Of a stretch of DNA of 64,000 nucleotides, positions 24,929 through 33,391 are shown piece after piece (position 1 is the first letter of the stretch; every line of letters begins with the position of its first letter). The stretch is from contig NC_018583.1 of the NCBI RefSeq assembly GCF_000143885.2, positions 62,001 through 126,000 of the forward strand, written 5' to 3'. Made by a program: the position numbers and the translations under genes. The notes under the pieces are model-generated. The model saw nothing but the letters and a program-made list of their open reading frames with translations, was not told the DNA's origin and ran no database searches. The DNA comes from Gordonia sp. KTR9. Lineage in GTDB: Bacteria > Actinomycetota > Actinomycetes > Mycobacteriales > Mycobacteriaceae.

Positions 24929-25681
24929 GTGACCATGCCACCACCTGGTCCTGGCCATCCCGGTTACGGATTCCAGGGCCCGCCCGGACAGCCCGGGCAG
25001 CATCAGCCAAACGCCGGTTTTCCGGGACGGGGAGTCCCCTACGGGGCGCCTGCACCCTATCCGGGAGGTGTGTACCCGCCGCATCCCGGTGGTCAGCCAC
25101 CGAAGAAGAGCCGCAAGGGATTATGGCTGTTAGCCGGGCTCTTCGGGTTCGCGACGGTGCTCGCCTTGATGATCGCGGTGAGCGTGGCCCTCGAGGACCC
25201 CAGCGACTTCGAAAACAACGTCGCCGACACCACCGAGGTGAGGGTGGGTGACTGTCTGACGGTAGGCGAACTCGCCGGGGAGCTCGAGGTCGAGACGGTC
25301 GACTGCAGCTACCGAGGGTTTCATTACGCAGTCGCGGAACGGGTGCAGACCCGAAACGGTTGTGGCATCGACTACGCCGCGTTCTGGTACGAGGAACGCC
25401 CGTACGCCGGCGCCCGCCCACGCATCGAGGAAGTACTGTGCCTCGCCCAGGTGTACCAGCAGGGGCTCTGCTACTCCGAACCACCAACGGATGTGCCAAA
25501 CCCGTTAGCCAAGGTCAACGAGGTCGACTGTTCAAGGGTGACGCTGGTCCCTGGCGGTACGAACTACTTCAAGGTCGACACCAAGGTGGCCGCGGCTCCG
25601 GAATGCACAGAGGGACAGGTCGAGTACTTCGCAGCGAAGCCGACACCGACTGGCTATTGCCTGACGTACTTCGAGTCCTGA
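24929..25681 (+). CDS. Pro/Gly-rich membrane-anchored protein (LppU/SCO3897-like ectodomain)
   Basis: The start is GTG 24929 or ATG 24935, two codons apart. About 55 residues of Pro/Gly/Tyr-rich sequence (PPPGPGHPGYG, PYPGGVYPPHPG) precede a basic patch (KKSRKG) and one membrane helix (LWLLAGLFGFATVLALMIAV). The roughly 170-residue exterior domain has eight well-spaced cysteines (VGDCLTV, VDCSY, NGCGIDY, VLCLAQV, GLCYS, VDCSRV, PECTEG, GYCLTY). This topology is common for actinobacterial envelope proteins of the LppU type. Function unknown. Confidence 0.65.
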   Translation: MTMPPPGPGHPGYGFQGPPGQPGQHQPNAGFPGRGVPYGAPAPYPGGVYPPHPGGQPPKKSRKGLWLLAGLFGFATVLALMIAVSVALEDPSDFENNVADTTEVRVGDCLTVGELAGELEVETVDCSYRGFHYAVAERVQTRNGCGIDYAAFWYEERPYAGARPRIEEVLCLAQVYQQGLCYSEPPTDVPNPLAKVNEVDCSRVTLVPGGTNYFKVDTKVAAAPECTEGQVEYFAAKPTPTGYCLTYFES

Positions 25682-25776
25682 ACCTGCTCGTTAAAACCAT
25701 CACGGCGACTCGTCCTACTGCGGGGATCTCTGCGTTCGGTGACGGTGGGACGAGCGTGCTTGCAGTCGGACATCCT

Positions 25777-26958
25777 CTACTCGAAGGCGTTGAAGGCGTT
25801 GAGGATCACCTTCACGATCGCCTCGATCCCAGTCCAATCCTGCCTACCTCGCTCGGTGGGGTCATCCAGGGCCGTCTTCACCTTCTTCCGGAACGCTGCC
25901 TGAACTCGTCTTTTGTCCACTGGCGAGATTGCGCCCTGGTCCTGTCCCTGTCCTTCGACGCGCCCCTTCCACACGACAGGAATAAGTGCGTTATCGTGCG
26001 TCAACACGTCACAGCCGAGGTACATCTCGAGCGATCCGGCTGTGCCGTTGACGTCCATCAGCACAGGATCAGCCGAGGTCTGCGACTCCAGCGTGGGGTA
26101 TTGCTCCAGAAGCGGTAGCGGCGGGTAGTGCATCACGCGAATGTTCGCTGGAAGCTGTACGGACTTCTTCAGCTTGTGGAGGGCATCGTAGGCAGCAGTG
26201 TCGTTGTCCGCCAATGCGAGGACCCGATTAGCGATACCCGCGCCTGCGAACGATCGCACCTGCTTTGCCAGGCTGGCCGCACCGCCTTCGGTCCGGAAGC
26301 CGAAGTCCATGAAGTTTACGAATCCAACGAGGTGAGGGTGTGTCACCTCGATTGCCTCCGCGAGTAGGTCGGCATCACTGGAGCCCTCGGTGAGAATAAC
26401 GAGCGGCGCGTCGGCCGTGATGATCGTTTGACGCTTCTCAGTTTCGAGTTTCGTGATCGCACTGCCCGGCTCCAGGAGCCCGAAGCTTTGCAGATCGTCC
26501 AAGTCATAGCGAACGCTGCGCCTGGGGTCGTCCTTAATGAGGTCGAGGGCCAATCGCAGAACGGTGCGAGCATCCAGCTGAGAGAACACATCAGGCTCGT
26601 CGTAGGGAATCCACTCAGAGGGAGTGCATTTAACATACCTGTCGAACTCCGACATGATCGTCGACGAATCCAGGAGCTCTACGCCAAGGTCGCCGAATGC
26701 GGGCGGGTTTGACGGGCGACAACGCTCGTGCCAAACCCGAACCTGCTCGTCCAACTGCGCACGCGCCCGTCCCTCGGTGAGGCCACGCAGTTGCAGGCGG
26801 TCGCGCAGACCACCTACCGTCGAGACGTAGCCGTAGCTTTCGTCATCACATCGCAGGTCGCTCTCGGTAAACAGGGTCGCCAGGTCAGGAATGTAACCCT
26901 CTCGACAAGTCAGTATGCGAGGACCACCGACTATCTCGATAAAACTGTGTGCGGCCAT
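25777..26958 (-). CDS. HEPN/Toprim-associated domain protein
   Basis: A roughly 393-residue protein. I prefer ATG 26958 over the TTG at 26967. The N terminus (SFIEIVGGPRILTCREGYIP, then TESDLRCDDESYGYVSTVGG) matches the pattern annotated as the HEPN/Toprim N-terminal domain. The middle holds a Toprim fold: the Glu motif LVILTEGSSDADLL and the DxD-like LALADNDTAAYDAL. Toprim domains bind divalent metal and cut or nick nucleic acid, and this architecture is associated with defence loci. Twenty-six bases upstream on the same strand is the stop of another gene, now truncated by an IS3 element. Confidence 0.7.
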   Translation of the reverse strand: MAAHSFIEIVGGPRILTCREGYIPDLATLFTESDLRCDDESYGYVSTVGGLRDRLQLRGLTEGRARAQLDEQVRVWHERCRPSNPPAFGDLGVELLDSSTIMSEFDRYVKCTPSEWIPYDEPDVFSQLDARTVLRLALDLIKDDPRRSVRYDLDDLQSFGLLEPGSAITKLETEKRQTIITADAPLVILTEGSSDADLLAEAIEVTHPHLVGFVNFMDFGFRTEGGAASLAKQVRSFAGAGIANRVLALADNDTAAYDALHKLKKSVQLPANIRVMHYPPLPLLEQYPTLESQTSADPVLMDVNGTAGSLEMYLGCDVLTHDNALIPVVWKGRVEGQGQDQGAISPVDKRRVQAAFRKKVKTALDDPTERGRQDWTGIEAIVKVILNAFNAFE

Positions 26959-26994
26959 GTCTCGCAATTCTGCAGGATCGCCACCGCGGTGCTG

Positions 26995-27139
26995 TCACCA
27001 ACGTGCTGCCACACTTGAGTCGTGCCCCGGACGGTTTCCGACCGTATTCGAGACCCGCATTAGGTAGATGAGGCGCGTGAGGAGAATGGGCTGGGGCGCC
27101 ATGTCTGCTGGAAGACGGTCAACCAAGTCGGCGAATGTT
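26995..27139 (-). pseudogene. C-terminal remnant of the gene upstream of the HEPN/Toprim gene
   Basis: About 48 codons (TFADLVDRLPADMAPQPILL … RLIYLMRVSN … SSVAARW) run in from the IS3 left end at 27140 and stop 26 bases before the HEPN/Toprim start. The composition is protein-like and the spacing operon-like, so this was probably the first gene of a two-gene unit whose 5' part was lost at the IS3 junction. No family recognised from the tail. Confidence 0.5.
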
Positions 27140-27191
27140 TGAACCGCCCCGGGTCTGTCGGAGGCTCTCGAACCTGTGAAGGATGGAGAGC

Positions 27192-27509
27192 ATGGCAGCA
27201 CCACGCAAGTACAGTGAGGAACTCAAGGACCGGGCCACCCGGATGGCATGTGAAGCGCGACGAGATCCCGATTCGTCGAGAGGTGCGATCAAGCGGATCG
27301 CCGATCAGCTCGGAGTCCATCCCGAGGCGTTGCGCAATTGGGTTCGTCAGGCCGAGATCGACGGCGGGGTCCGCCCGGGCACCACGAGTGAGGACGCTGA
27401 CCGCATCGCGGCGTTGGAGCGGGAGAACCGTGAACTGCGGCGAGCGAACACGATCTTGAAGCAGGCTTCGGCTTTCTTTGCGGCGGAGATCGACCGCCCA
27501 CAGCGCTGA
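27192..27509 (+). CDS. IS3-family transposase OrfA, copy 1
   Basis: A 105-residue HTH_Tnp_1 protein (AAPRKYSEELKDRATRM … AIKRIADQLGVHPEALRNWV) followed by a leucine-zipper-like segment (RIAALERENRELRRANTILK). ATG 27192 is used because family members usually start MAAPRKY; ATG 27183 is an alternative. OrfA binds the IS ends and is normally joined to OrfB by programmed frameshifting. The stop and the next start are two bases apart here. The 108-residue frame translates identically in all three copies of the window. Confidence 0.88.
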   Translation: MAAPRKYSEELKDRATRMACEARRDPDSSRGAIKRIADQLGVHPEALRNWVRQAEIDGGVRPGTTSEDADRIAALERENRELRRANTILKQASAFFAAEIDRPQR

Positions 27510-27511
27510 TC

Positions 27512-28474
27512 GTGGAGTTCGTCGCGGCTCACCGCGATGAACACGGAGTCGATCCGATCTGTGCGGCATTGCGCGATACGTCCGCCCAGATCGCTCCGTC
27601 CACGGTACGAGCCCACCTGAGCCCCCAGAAGACCGAGGCGCCTCGTGTGGTGCGTGACCGGGAGCTCCTTACCCAGGTCCGCGCGGTGCATGCCGACAAC
27701 CTCGGCGTCTACGGTGCCCGCAAGGTGCATGCCCAATTGCGCAGACAGGGCCATAGTGCTGCCCGCTGCACCGTCGAGCGATTGATGAAAGCCGACGGGC
27801 TGCAAGGGATAGCGAGACTCAAGACACGCAAGACCACGCGCAGCGAGGGAGCTGAAACACCCCGGCCGGCTGACCGGGTCAACCGTCAGTTCACCGCGGC
27901 GGCACCGAACGCGTTGTGGGTGGCGGACCTGACCTACATCCGCACCCACTCGGGCTGGGTGTACGCGGCGTTCGTCCTGGACGTGTTCTCGCGGATGGTC
28001 GTCGGCTGGCAGGTCTCGACCACCATGCACACCGACCTCGCCCTCGACGCCCTGAACATGGGATTGTGGGCACGGTCGCGTGCCGGCCACGACGTGGCCG
28101 GGCTGATCCACCACTCCGACCGCGGAGTGCAATACCGAGCCATCCGCTACACCGAACGACTGGCCGAAGCCGAAGCGGTGACATCTGTTGGCTCCAAAGG
28201 GGATTCATACGACAACGCGATGGCTGAGGCGTTCAACTCGCTGTTCAAAGCCGAATGCATCCGTAACCCCGTGATGCGCCCGCGAGGCGGCTGGGCAGGT
28301 GTGGGCGAGGTCGAGATCGCCGTCGCTGAGTACGTCGAATGGTTCAACCACCGCCGCCTGCACGGCGAGATCGGACACGTCCCACCCGTCGAGTACGAGA
28401 GCGCCTACTGGTCGACCCACACCGTCACCAGCTACCGTGAGAACCCGGTCCCCGCAAACGCTGGAACCAACTAA
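27512..28474 (+). CDS. IS3-family transposase OrfB, copy 1 (intact)
   Basis: A 320-residue DDE integrase. An N-terminal HTH_21-like region (NLGVYGARKVHAQLRRQGH … CTVERLMKADGLQG) is followed by the rve core. Catalytic residues are visible in WVADLTYIRTHSGW (first Asp), IHHSDRGVQY (second Asp) and DNAMAEAFNSLFKAE (Glu). The C terminus has FNHRRLHGEIGHVPPVEYE. It starts with GTG. It is the only one of the three copies with an uninterrupted, unmodified orfB and so the likely source of transposase. Confidence 0.9.
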   Translation: MEFVAAHRDEHGVDPICAALRDTSAQIAPSTVRAHLSPQKTEAPRVVRDRELLTQVRAVHADNLGVYGARKVHAQLRRQGHSAARCTVERLMKADGLQGIARLKTRKTTRSEGAETPRPADRVNRQFTAAAPNALWVADLTYIRTHSGWVYAAFVLDVFSRMVVGWQVSTTMHTDLALDALNMGLWARSRAGHDVAGLIHHSDRGVQYRAIRYTERLAEAEAVTSVGSKGDSYDNAMAEAFNSLFKAECIRNPVMRPRGGWAGVGEVEIAVAEYVEWFNHRRLHGEIGHVPPVEYESAYWSTHTVTSYRENPVPANAGTN

Positions 28475-28504
28475 CCGAGCCTCCAGCAAACCCGGGGCGA
28501 TTCA

Positions 28505-29497
28505 GTCTTCGCAGTAATCCGCGAGATTGCCAAGGTCGACGGCTCGCTTGGCCACCTCTACGGATACCACCTCGTGTGTGCAGCCTTCATCGAACTCCTC
28601 GGCTCGCCGGAGCAGCGCGACGCCACTTACCGCCGCGTGGCGCAGGGTTCCTGGACGGGGAACGCGTTGAGCGAGAACAACAGTCACATTCTCGACTGGA
28701 AGGTGCGTGCAACCCCACGCGACGACGGTGGTTACGTGCTGAACGGGACCAAGCATTTCTGTAGCGGGGCGCTCGGATCCGATCTGCTTCTGGTGTTTGG
28801 CGTGGCGCAGGATGATGACTCACCCGAGCGGTCGGGAATTATCACAGCGGTCATACCCACCGACCGAGGGGGAGTGCGTCCCAACAATGACTGGAAAGCC
28901 CTGGGGATGCGGCGGACCGACAGCGGTACAACGGACTTCAAAGATGTTCAAGTGCTTCCGCACGAGGTGTTGGGGGCTCCGAACAGCGTGATCACCGACT
29001 TTTTCGGCTATAGGCGCGCCAGCCTATTCGGCCCGTTGGTGCAACTGATCTTCTCGCACGTCTACATAGGAATTGCCGCCGAAGCGCTGGACTCCGCTCG
29101 CGAATACACGCTGGAGCACGCACGGCCATGGACCCCTGCGGGGGTTTCTGAGGCCACGCAGGATCCATACGTAGTTCGGACCTTTGGAGAGCTTGCGATT
29201 AAACTACAAGGCGCTGACGCGGCGGCCCGCGATGCGTCGCACGCGGTGCAGCGGATCTGGGAGAAGGGTGATGCTTTGGCACCCGCCGATCGGGCCTCGC
29301 TGATGGTTCAGGTGTCGGGGGTGAAGGTCTTGGCCACCGAGGCGGGTCTGTCTATAGGCAGCCGGATCTTCGAGGTCATCGGGGCGCGTGGGACACACCC
29401 GCGTTTGGGGCTGGACCGGTTCTGGCGCAACATCCGGACGCACAGCCTGCATGACCCGGTGGCCTACAAGATTGCCGACGTCGGCCAGTACTTCTAG
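28505..29497 (+). pseudogene. acyl-CoA dehydrogenase family protein, N terminus removed by IS3
   Basis: The frame is open from the IS3 right end and already reads IREIAKVDGSLGHLYGYHL, the middle of the N-terminal domain of DszC/SfnB-like acyl-CoA dehydrogenase-fold flavin monooxygenases. Characteristic parts follow: GSWTGNALSENNSHI, GGYVLNGTKHFCSGAL, and the C-terminal helical domain ending in HSLHDPVAYKIADVGQYF. About 70-100 residues that include part of the substrate-binding helices are missing. Relatives oxidise sulphur- or nitrogen-containing compounds with reduced flavin. Translation could restart at GTG or TTG codons, but activity is doubtful. Confidence 0.8.
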
Positions 29498-29539
29498 AAC
29501 GACCGTGATCCCGTCCCAGGCTTTACATCCTGACAAGTT

Positions 29540-29943
29540 CGACAACACACATCGGCGATCCCCCCACCAGGTCGCGGGCGGAAGCGACATCGGCGGTGGT
29601 GCCACGAAGTTCCTGGACAAGCTCGTCGTAGCGTGCACGCACCGTCGGGGTGAGGCCGCCACGGTTCTCCATGGCGATAAACGCCGTTGTCTTGGCGCCT
29701 TTCTCCCCGAACGCCGTGCCCATCCGGTCGAATGACTGAAACGACGGCACTCCCGCAGGGATCGGGTCGACCGACTGCTGCCGCACGACTGTCTCCAGCT
29801 GCGGGAACGCTCGTGACCGCCTCGACGGTGACAGCCTCCACTCCCCCGCTGCGCAGCAACACCGCCGTGGCGTCGAGCAGACGGTTCCGGGAACGAACCC
29901 GCCGCGGATCGACGTCGTCGAGGCCATTGATGCTCACCGCCAC
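29540..29943 (-). pseudogene. deletion fusion of a TetR gene with an MmpL gene
   Basis: From GTG 29943 the minus strand encodes the TetR N terminus DDVDPRRVRSRNRLLDATAV … GGVEAVTVEAVT, closely matching the TetR at 49784 (DDVDPRRVRSRQRLLDAAVT). About 130 bases later another frame takes over with MmpL sequence FPQLETVVRQQSVDPIPAGV … FGEKGAKTTAFIAMEN, matching the MmpL at 50506, and stops after RDLVGG. A deletion removed most of TetR and the MmpL start, and the rest of MmpL is also gone. It is the remnant of a third TetR-MmpL cassette. Confidence 0.8.
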
Positions 29944-29984
29944 CAGGTCTCCTCACGCTGTTGGTCCAGCGTGGATGTGGCATT

Positions 29985-30006
29985 CTACCAACGATACCGT
30001 TGGTAG
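29985..30006. promoter_or_regulatory. TetR-type operator upstream of the thioesterase and the TetR-MmpL remnant
   Basis: A perfect inverted repeat of 9-base arms, CTACCAACG and CGTTGGTAG, around ATAC. It lies 37 bases behind the TetR remnant start and 40 bases before the thioesterase start. CGATACCGTTGG here resembles CGATACCGTCGG at 50457, between the intact TetR and MmpL genes. Confidence 0.65.
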
Positions 30007-30045
30007 TGGTCTGCTACCGGCACGAGCATCGATTCGAGGACTGTG

Positions 30046-30522
30046 ATGTCAGCACCCACCAAACTGCCCGCACACTCCCCATCGTGCATGGGCTGCGGGC
30101 CGGAGAATGCCAGCGGCCTGCAGCTCGAGGTGTACCGCGACGGCGACCGCGTTTTTGCCGATCACTCTTTCACCACCAAGCATTCCGGTGGACCAGGTTT
30201 GGCGCACGGAGGCGCTATCTCGGCCGCGTGCGACGACATCATGGGATTCACGCTGTGGATCGCCGGCACCCCGGCCGTCACGCGCACGTTGACCGTCAAG
30301 TACCGCCGACCGGTACCCCTCCACGTACCAGTACGTCTTACGGCGTGCATCGACGAGGACGCCGATCACATCCTGCACATCGGGGCGAGCGGGACTGTGG
30401 ACGGCGAGACCTACTTTTCCGCCACCGGCGAGTTCGTGAAAGTCGATCTCATGCACTTCGCGCGCTACGCCGACACCTCCACGGTAGACAGCTTTTTCGT
30501 CAATCTTCTTCGCGCGGACTGA
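30046..30522 (+). CDS. hot-dog fold thioesterase (4HBT/PaaI-like)
   Basis: A 158-residue protein from ATG 30046. It has an N-terminal Cys pair region (PSHSCMGCG-like: SCMGCGPENASG) typical of a PaaI/DUF4442-like subgroup. The hot-dog core includes GGPGLAHGGAISAACDDIMG with the active-site-type HGG and Asp, and the long strand TRTLTVKYRRPVPLHVPVRL. Such enzymes hydrolyse acyl-CoA or acyl-ACP thioesters. It lies next to the alkane oxidation genes, where releasing or recycling fatty acyl groups would fit, and behind a TetR-type operator. Confidence 0.78.
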   Translation: MSAPTKLPAHSPSCMGCGPENASGLQLEVYRDGDRVFADHSFTTKHSGGPGLAHGGAISAACDDIMGFTLWIAGTPAVTRTLTVKYRRPVPLHVPVRLTACIDEDADHILHIGASGTVDGETYFSATGEFVKVDLMHFARYADTSTVDSFFVNLLRAD

Positions 30523-30527
30523 CCTGC

Positions 30528-31553
30528 TCAGATGCCCGGCGCTGCCTGCCGATTCGCCGGTGCGCGGCGAAACCGCGTCGGGGAGCATCCGACCCACCGT
30601 GTGAACGCATGAGAGAAGCTGGCGGCGTCGGAGTACCCCAGTTCTGCGGCTATCTCGCCGACACCGATGCCCGGATCCAGCAGTCGCGCGGTGGCCCGTT
30701 CTTGGACGAACTGCTGCCGCAGGCGACGCAGGGTGGTGCCCTCGGCGTTCAGGCGTCGCTTGAGTGTGCTCACCGATATCGACAGCTCCGCCGCGATACG
30801 AGCACCGTCAGCGCGGGCAGGGTCGGCATCGAACTGTGCGCGGACCAGCTGCGTGTAGGAACTGGGCCTACGCTGTTCGTAGACGCGTCGAAGCTCGGCA
30901 ATACCGATCCGGTAGGCCACGGGGTCGGAGAAACGGCACACGTCGTAGAGCACGGCAGCCGGTATGTGCACGAACGCCGCGGGCGCGTTGAAAACGATCC
31001 GATGGCCGATCTCACCCACGGCGATCAGGTCTGCCGGCGCCTGGCATGTCAGATGAAGCTCCACGGAGGGGACGGCACCGGCGAGCATGTCCACCAACCG
31101 CAGGACAGCCAGACCACCGTAGGTGACGGCGAAACAATCGGTGCCGGCGCTGTCGGTGCGCCCGGCCAGAGCGATCGTCAGTCCAGAATCTCCGTGCTGG
31201 AACTCGGTGCTCAGCGCGGTCGATATCAGGGGCAAGAACTGAAGCAGTTGAACAACTTCGACGACGGAACCCGCACTGACCAGCGGCAAACTGATGGGGC
31301 CGAACGAGGTGAGCTGAGCGTGCTCGGCGAACGCTACGCCCAACCGGAATCCCTGCTGGGAATCCATCGCCGGATACACCTCGTGAAACCACCGGACAGG
31401 CACTTGGCCCTGTCGCGCAATGACGACCGCGAGATCGACGCCCTCGCGGGCCATGATGCGTTCGAACGCTCGGGTCTCCGCCGCGCCCAAGGCGCCGCTG
31501 TCGAGGAGCTGGGCGAACGCCAGCGGCGGCATCCCCGACTCGACAAGGCTCAT
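30528..31553 (-). CDS. AraC-family transcriptional regulator of the alkane operon
   Basis: I prefer ATG 31553 over 31619; the product is then about 341 residues. The first two thirds match the arabinose-binding-like (PF12625) sensor domain (FGPISLPLVSAGSVVEVVQL). The C terminus holds two HTH motifs: IAAELSISVSTLKRRLNAEG and VGEIAAELGYSDAASFSHAF followed by RWVGCSPTRFRR. It is transcribed away from the ferredoxin-CYP153-reductase operon. In alkane-degrading bacteria an AraC gene beside CYP153 commonly activates the operon in response to alkanes or alkanols, so this is the likely local activator. Confidence 0.85.
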   Translation of the reverse strand: MSLVESGMPPLAFAQLLDSGALGAAETRAFERIMAREGVDLAVVIARQGQVPVRWFHEVYPAMDSQQGFRLGVAFAEHAQLTSFGPISLPLVSAGSVVEVVQLLQFLPLISTALSTEFQHGDSGLTIALAGRTDSAGTDCFAVTYGGLAVLRLVDMLAGAVPSVELHLTCQAPADLIAVGEIGHRIVFNAPAAFVHIPAAVLYDVCRFSDPVAYRIGIAELRRVYEQRRPSSYTQLVRAQFDADPARADGARIAAELSISVSTLKRRLNAEGTTLRRLRQQFVQERATARLLDPGIGVGEIAAELGYSDAASFSHAFTRWVGCSPTRFRRAPANRQAAPGI

Positions 31554-31652
31554 ATGAGCCAAGTTAACAAGACATCGCGACGTCCGAACCTGGATCGACC
31601 ACATTCGCCGCGCGCACACTCATCTCTACGACCCAGGAACAAGGAGGTGGCC

Positions 31653-31973
31653 ATGGCCACGATCACCTACGTGACCCACGACGGCGAGGACTACCCCGCG
31701 CCGGTGATGCCCGGCAGGTCACTGATGCAGACCGCGGTCGACCAGGCGATACCGGGCATTGATGGCGACTGTGGCGGTGAGGCGGCATGCGGAACCTGCC
31801 ACGTCGTCGTCGACAGCGCGTGGATCGACACCGTCGGCCACAGCACAGACGTCGAAGAAGGCATGTTGAGCATGCACCCCGAGCGTGAGGCCAACTCGCG
31901 GCTGTCGTGTCAGATGACCGCGCGCGAAGAGTGGGACGGGTTGACCGTTCACCTCCCCGAGTTCCAGTTGTGA
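31653..31973 (+). CDS. 2Fe-2S ferredoxin of the CYP153 system
   Basis: A 106-residue adrenodoxin/putidaredoxin-type ferredoxin from ATG 31653, directly behind AGGAGG. Cluster ligands follow the C-x5-C-x2-C…C pattern: CGGEAACGTC then SRLSCQM. It carries electrons from the reductase encoded two genes downstream to the P450. It is the first gene of the plus-strand operon, and the CYP153 gene follows after 26 bases. The order ferredoxin, CYP153, reductase matches the operon described for Mycobacterium sp. HXN-1500. Confidence 0.92.
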   Translation: MATITYVTHDGEDYPAPVMPGRSLMQTAVDQAIPGIDGDCGGEAACGTCHVVVDSAWIDTVGHSTDVEEGMLSMHPEREANSRLSCQMTAREEWDGLTVHLPEFQL

Positions 31974-31999
31974 AGTGAGAGAATGAGAGCGACTTTCAG

Positions 32000-33391
32000 A
32001 TGAGCATTACCACCGCGATCGCCGAGAAGGCGCAGTCCATGATCCCGATCGATCTGCAGATCCGTGGCGCTCACGTCTATGACAAGACCCGCCGGATCGT
32101 CACCCGAACCGACGGCAAGAAAATCTTCACCGAGACCCCCATCCCGCCGGTCGAGGACGTCGAACTCACTGACATCGATCTGAGCAACCCATTTCTCTAC
32201 CGACAGGGCATGTGGCGGTCCTACTTCGAGCGTGTGCGCAATGAGGCGCCCGTTCACTTCCAGCCCCGCAGTCCCTTCGGGCCGTTCTGGTCGGTCACTC
32301 GACATGCCGACATCATCGCTGTCGACAAAAACCATGAAGCGTTCTCCGCCGAACCGTTCATCATCATCGGTCGGCCCCCGCGTTTCATGGATATCGCGAT
32401 GTTCATCGCCATGGACCCGCCGCGGCACGACAAGCAGCGCGCCGCCGTCCAGGGAGTCGTCGCACCGAAGAACCTGCGCGAGATGGAGGGCCTCATCCGG
32501 TCTCGCGTCCGGGAAGTCGTCGAGGAGCTACCGCTCGACGAACCGTTCGACTGGGTCCAGACCGTGTCGGTCGAACTGACCGCGCGGATGCTCGCGACAT
32601 TGCTCGACTACCCCTACGAGCAGCGCCACAAACTCGTCCAGTGGTCGGATTTGGCCACGTCGATGGAGCAGGCCAACGGCGGACCATCGGACAACGACAA
32701 AGTTTTCCGCGAGATGGTCGCGATGGCACAGGGCTTGAGTGCGCTGTGGCGAGACAAGGCCGCGCGGACCGCGGCAGGCGAGGAGACCGGATTCGACCTC
32801 ATCACCATGCTGCAGAGCAACGAGGACACCAAGAACCTTCTCGACAATAGCCCGATGGAGTTCCTCGGGAACCTCGTGCTGCTGATCGTCGGCGGCAACG
32901 ACACCACCCGCAACTCGATGAGCGGCGGAGTGCTGGCTCTCAACGAGTTTCCCGAGCAGTTCGAGAAACTCAAAGCCAATCCGGATCTGATTCCCAATGC
33001 GGTGTCGGAGATTATCCGGTGGCAAACCCCGCTGGCATACATGCGTCGGGTCGCCAAGAAGGACGTGATGCTCAACGGTCAGTTCATCCGCGCAGGTGAC
33101 AAAGTCGTCATGTGGTATGCCTCCGGCAACCGCGACGAGCGAGTGTTCGACCGCCCGGACGAGCTCATCATCGATCGGTCCAACGCTCGCAACCACATCG
33201 CGTTCGGTTTCGGTGTGCACCGTTGCATGGGAAACCGTTTGGCCGAATTGCAGTTGCGCATTCTCTGGGAAGAACTTCTCGAGCGCTTCGACGACATCGA
33301 GGTGGTCGGTGATCCGGAGTACGTGCAGTCCAACTTCGTTCGTGGGATCAGCAAGATGATGGTCCGTCTGACTCCCAAGCCGGAGACGTGA
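32000..33391 (+). CDS. cytochrome P450 CYP153 alkane hydroxylase
   Basis: A 463-residue soluble P450. The oxygen-binding helix reads LLIVGGNDTTRNSMSGG, the GGNDTTRN form being characteristic of CYP153. The ExxR motif is EIIRWQTPL and the haem loop is FGFGVHRCMGNRLAELQ with Cys as the iron ligand. CYP153 enzymes hydroxylate the terminal carbon of medium-chain alkanes (and fatty acids or limonene in some members). The ferredoxin and reductase genes directly flank it, giving a complete three-component system. Its stop overlaps the start of the reductase gene (GTGA). The frame is intact with all key residues present. Confidence 0.94.
   Translation: MSITTAIAEKAQSMIPIDLQIRGAHVYDKTRRIVTRTDGKKIFTETPIPPVEDVELTDIDLSNPFLYRQGMWRSYFERVRNEAPVHFQPRSPFGPFWSVTRHADIIAVDKNHEAFSAEPFIIIGRPPRFMDIAMFIAMDPPRHDKQRAAVQGVVAPKNLREMEGLIRSRVREVVEELPLDEPFDWVQTVSVELTARMLATLLDYPYEQRHKLVQWSDLATSMEQANGGPSDNDKVFREMVAMAQGLSALWRDKAARTAAGEETGFDLITMLQSNEDTKNLLDNSPMEFLGNLVLLIVGGNDTTRNSMSGGVLALNEFPEQFEKLKANPDLIPNAVSEIIRWQTPLAYMRRVAKKDVMLNGQFIRAGDKVVMWYASGNRDERVFDRPDELIIDRSNARNHIAFGFGVHRCMGNRLAELQLRILWEELLERFDDIEVVGDPEYVQSNFVRGISKMMVRLTPKPET

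Larger units (their letters stand above)
27140..28504 (+). mobile_element. IS3-family element, copy 1 (complete, 1365 bp)
   Basis: The termini TGAACCGCCCCGGGTCTGTC and (reverse complement of the right end) TGAATCGCCCCGGGTTTGCT form an inverted repeat of about 28 bp ending in GGAGGCTC. It contains orfA and an intact orfB. The flanks (GTT on the left, GTC on the right) do not give a target duplication, so one side has probably been exchanged by recombination. Two further copies lie at 37994-39347 (inverted) and from 56520 (direct). Confidence 0.88.

Noticed and set aside
27347..28132. A 261-codon minus-strand frame inside IS3 copy 1 (also seen in the other copies)
   Set aside because: It is antisense to orfA/orfB, whose domains and catalytic residues are clear. 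It recurs only because the IS is repeated.
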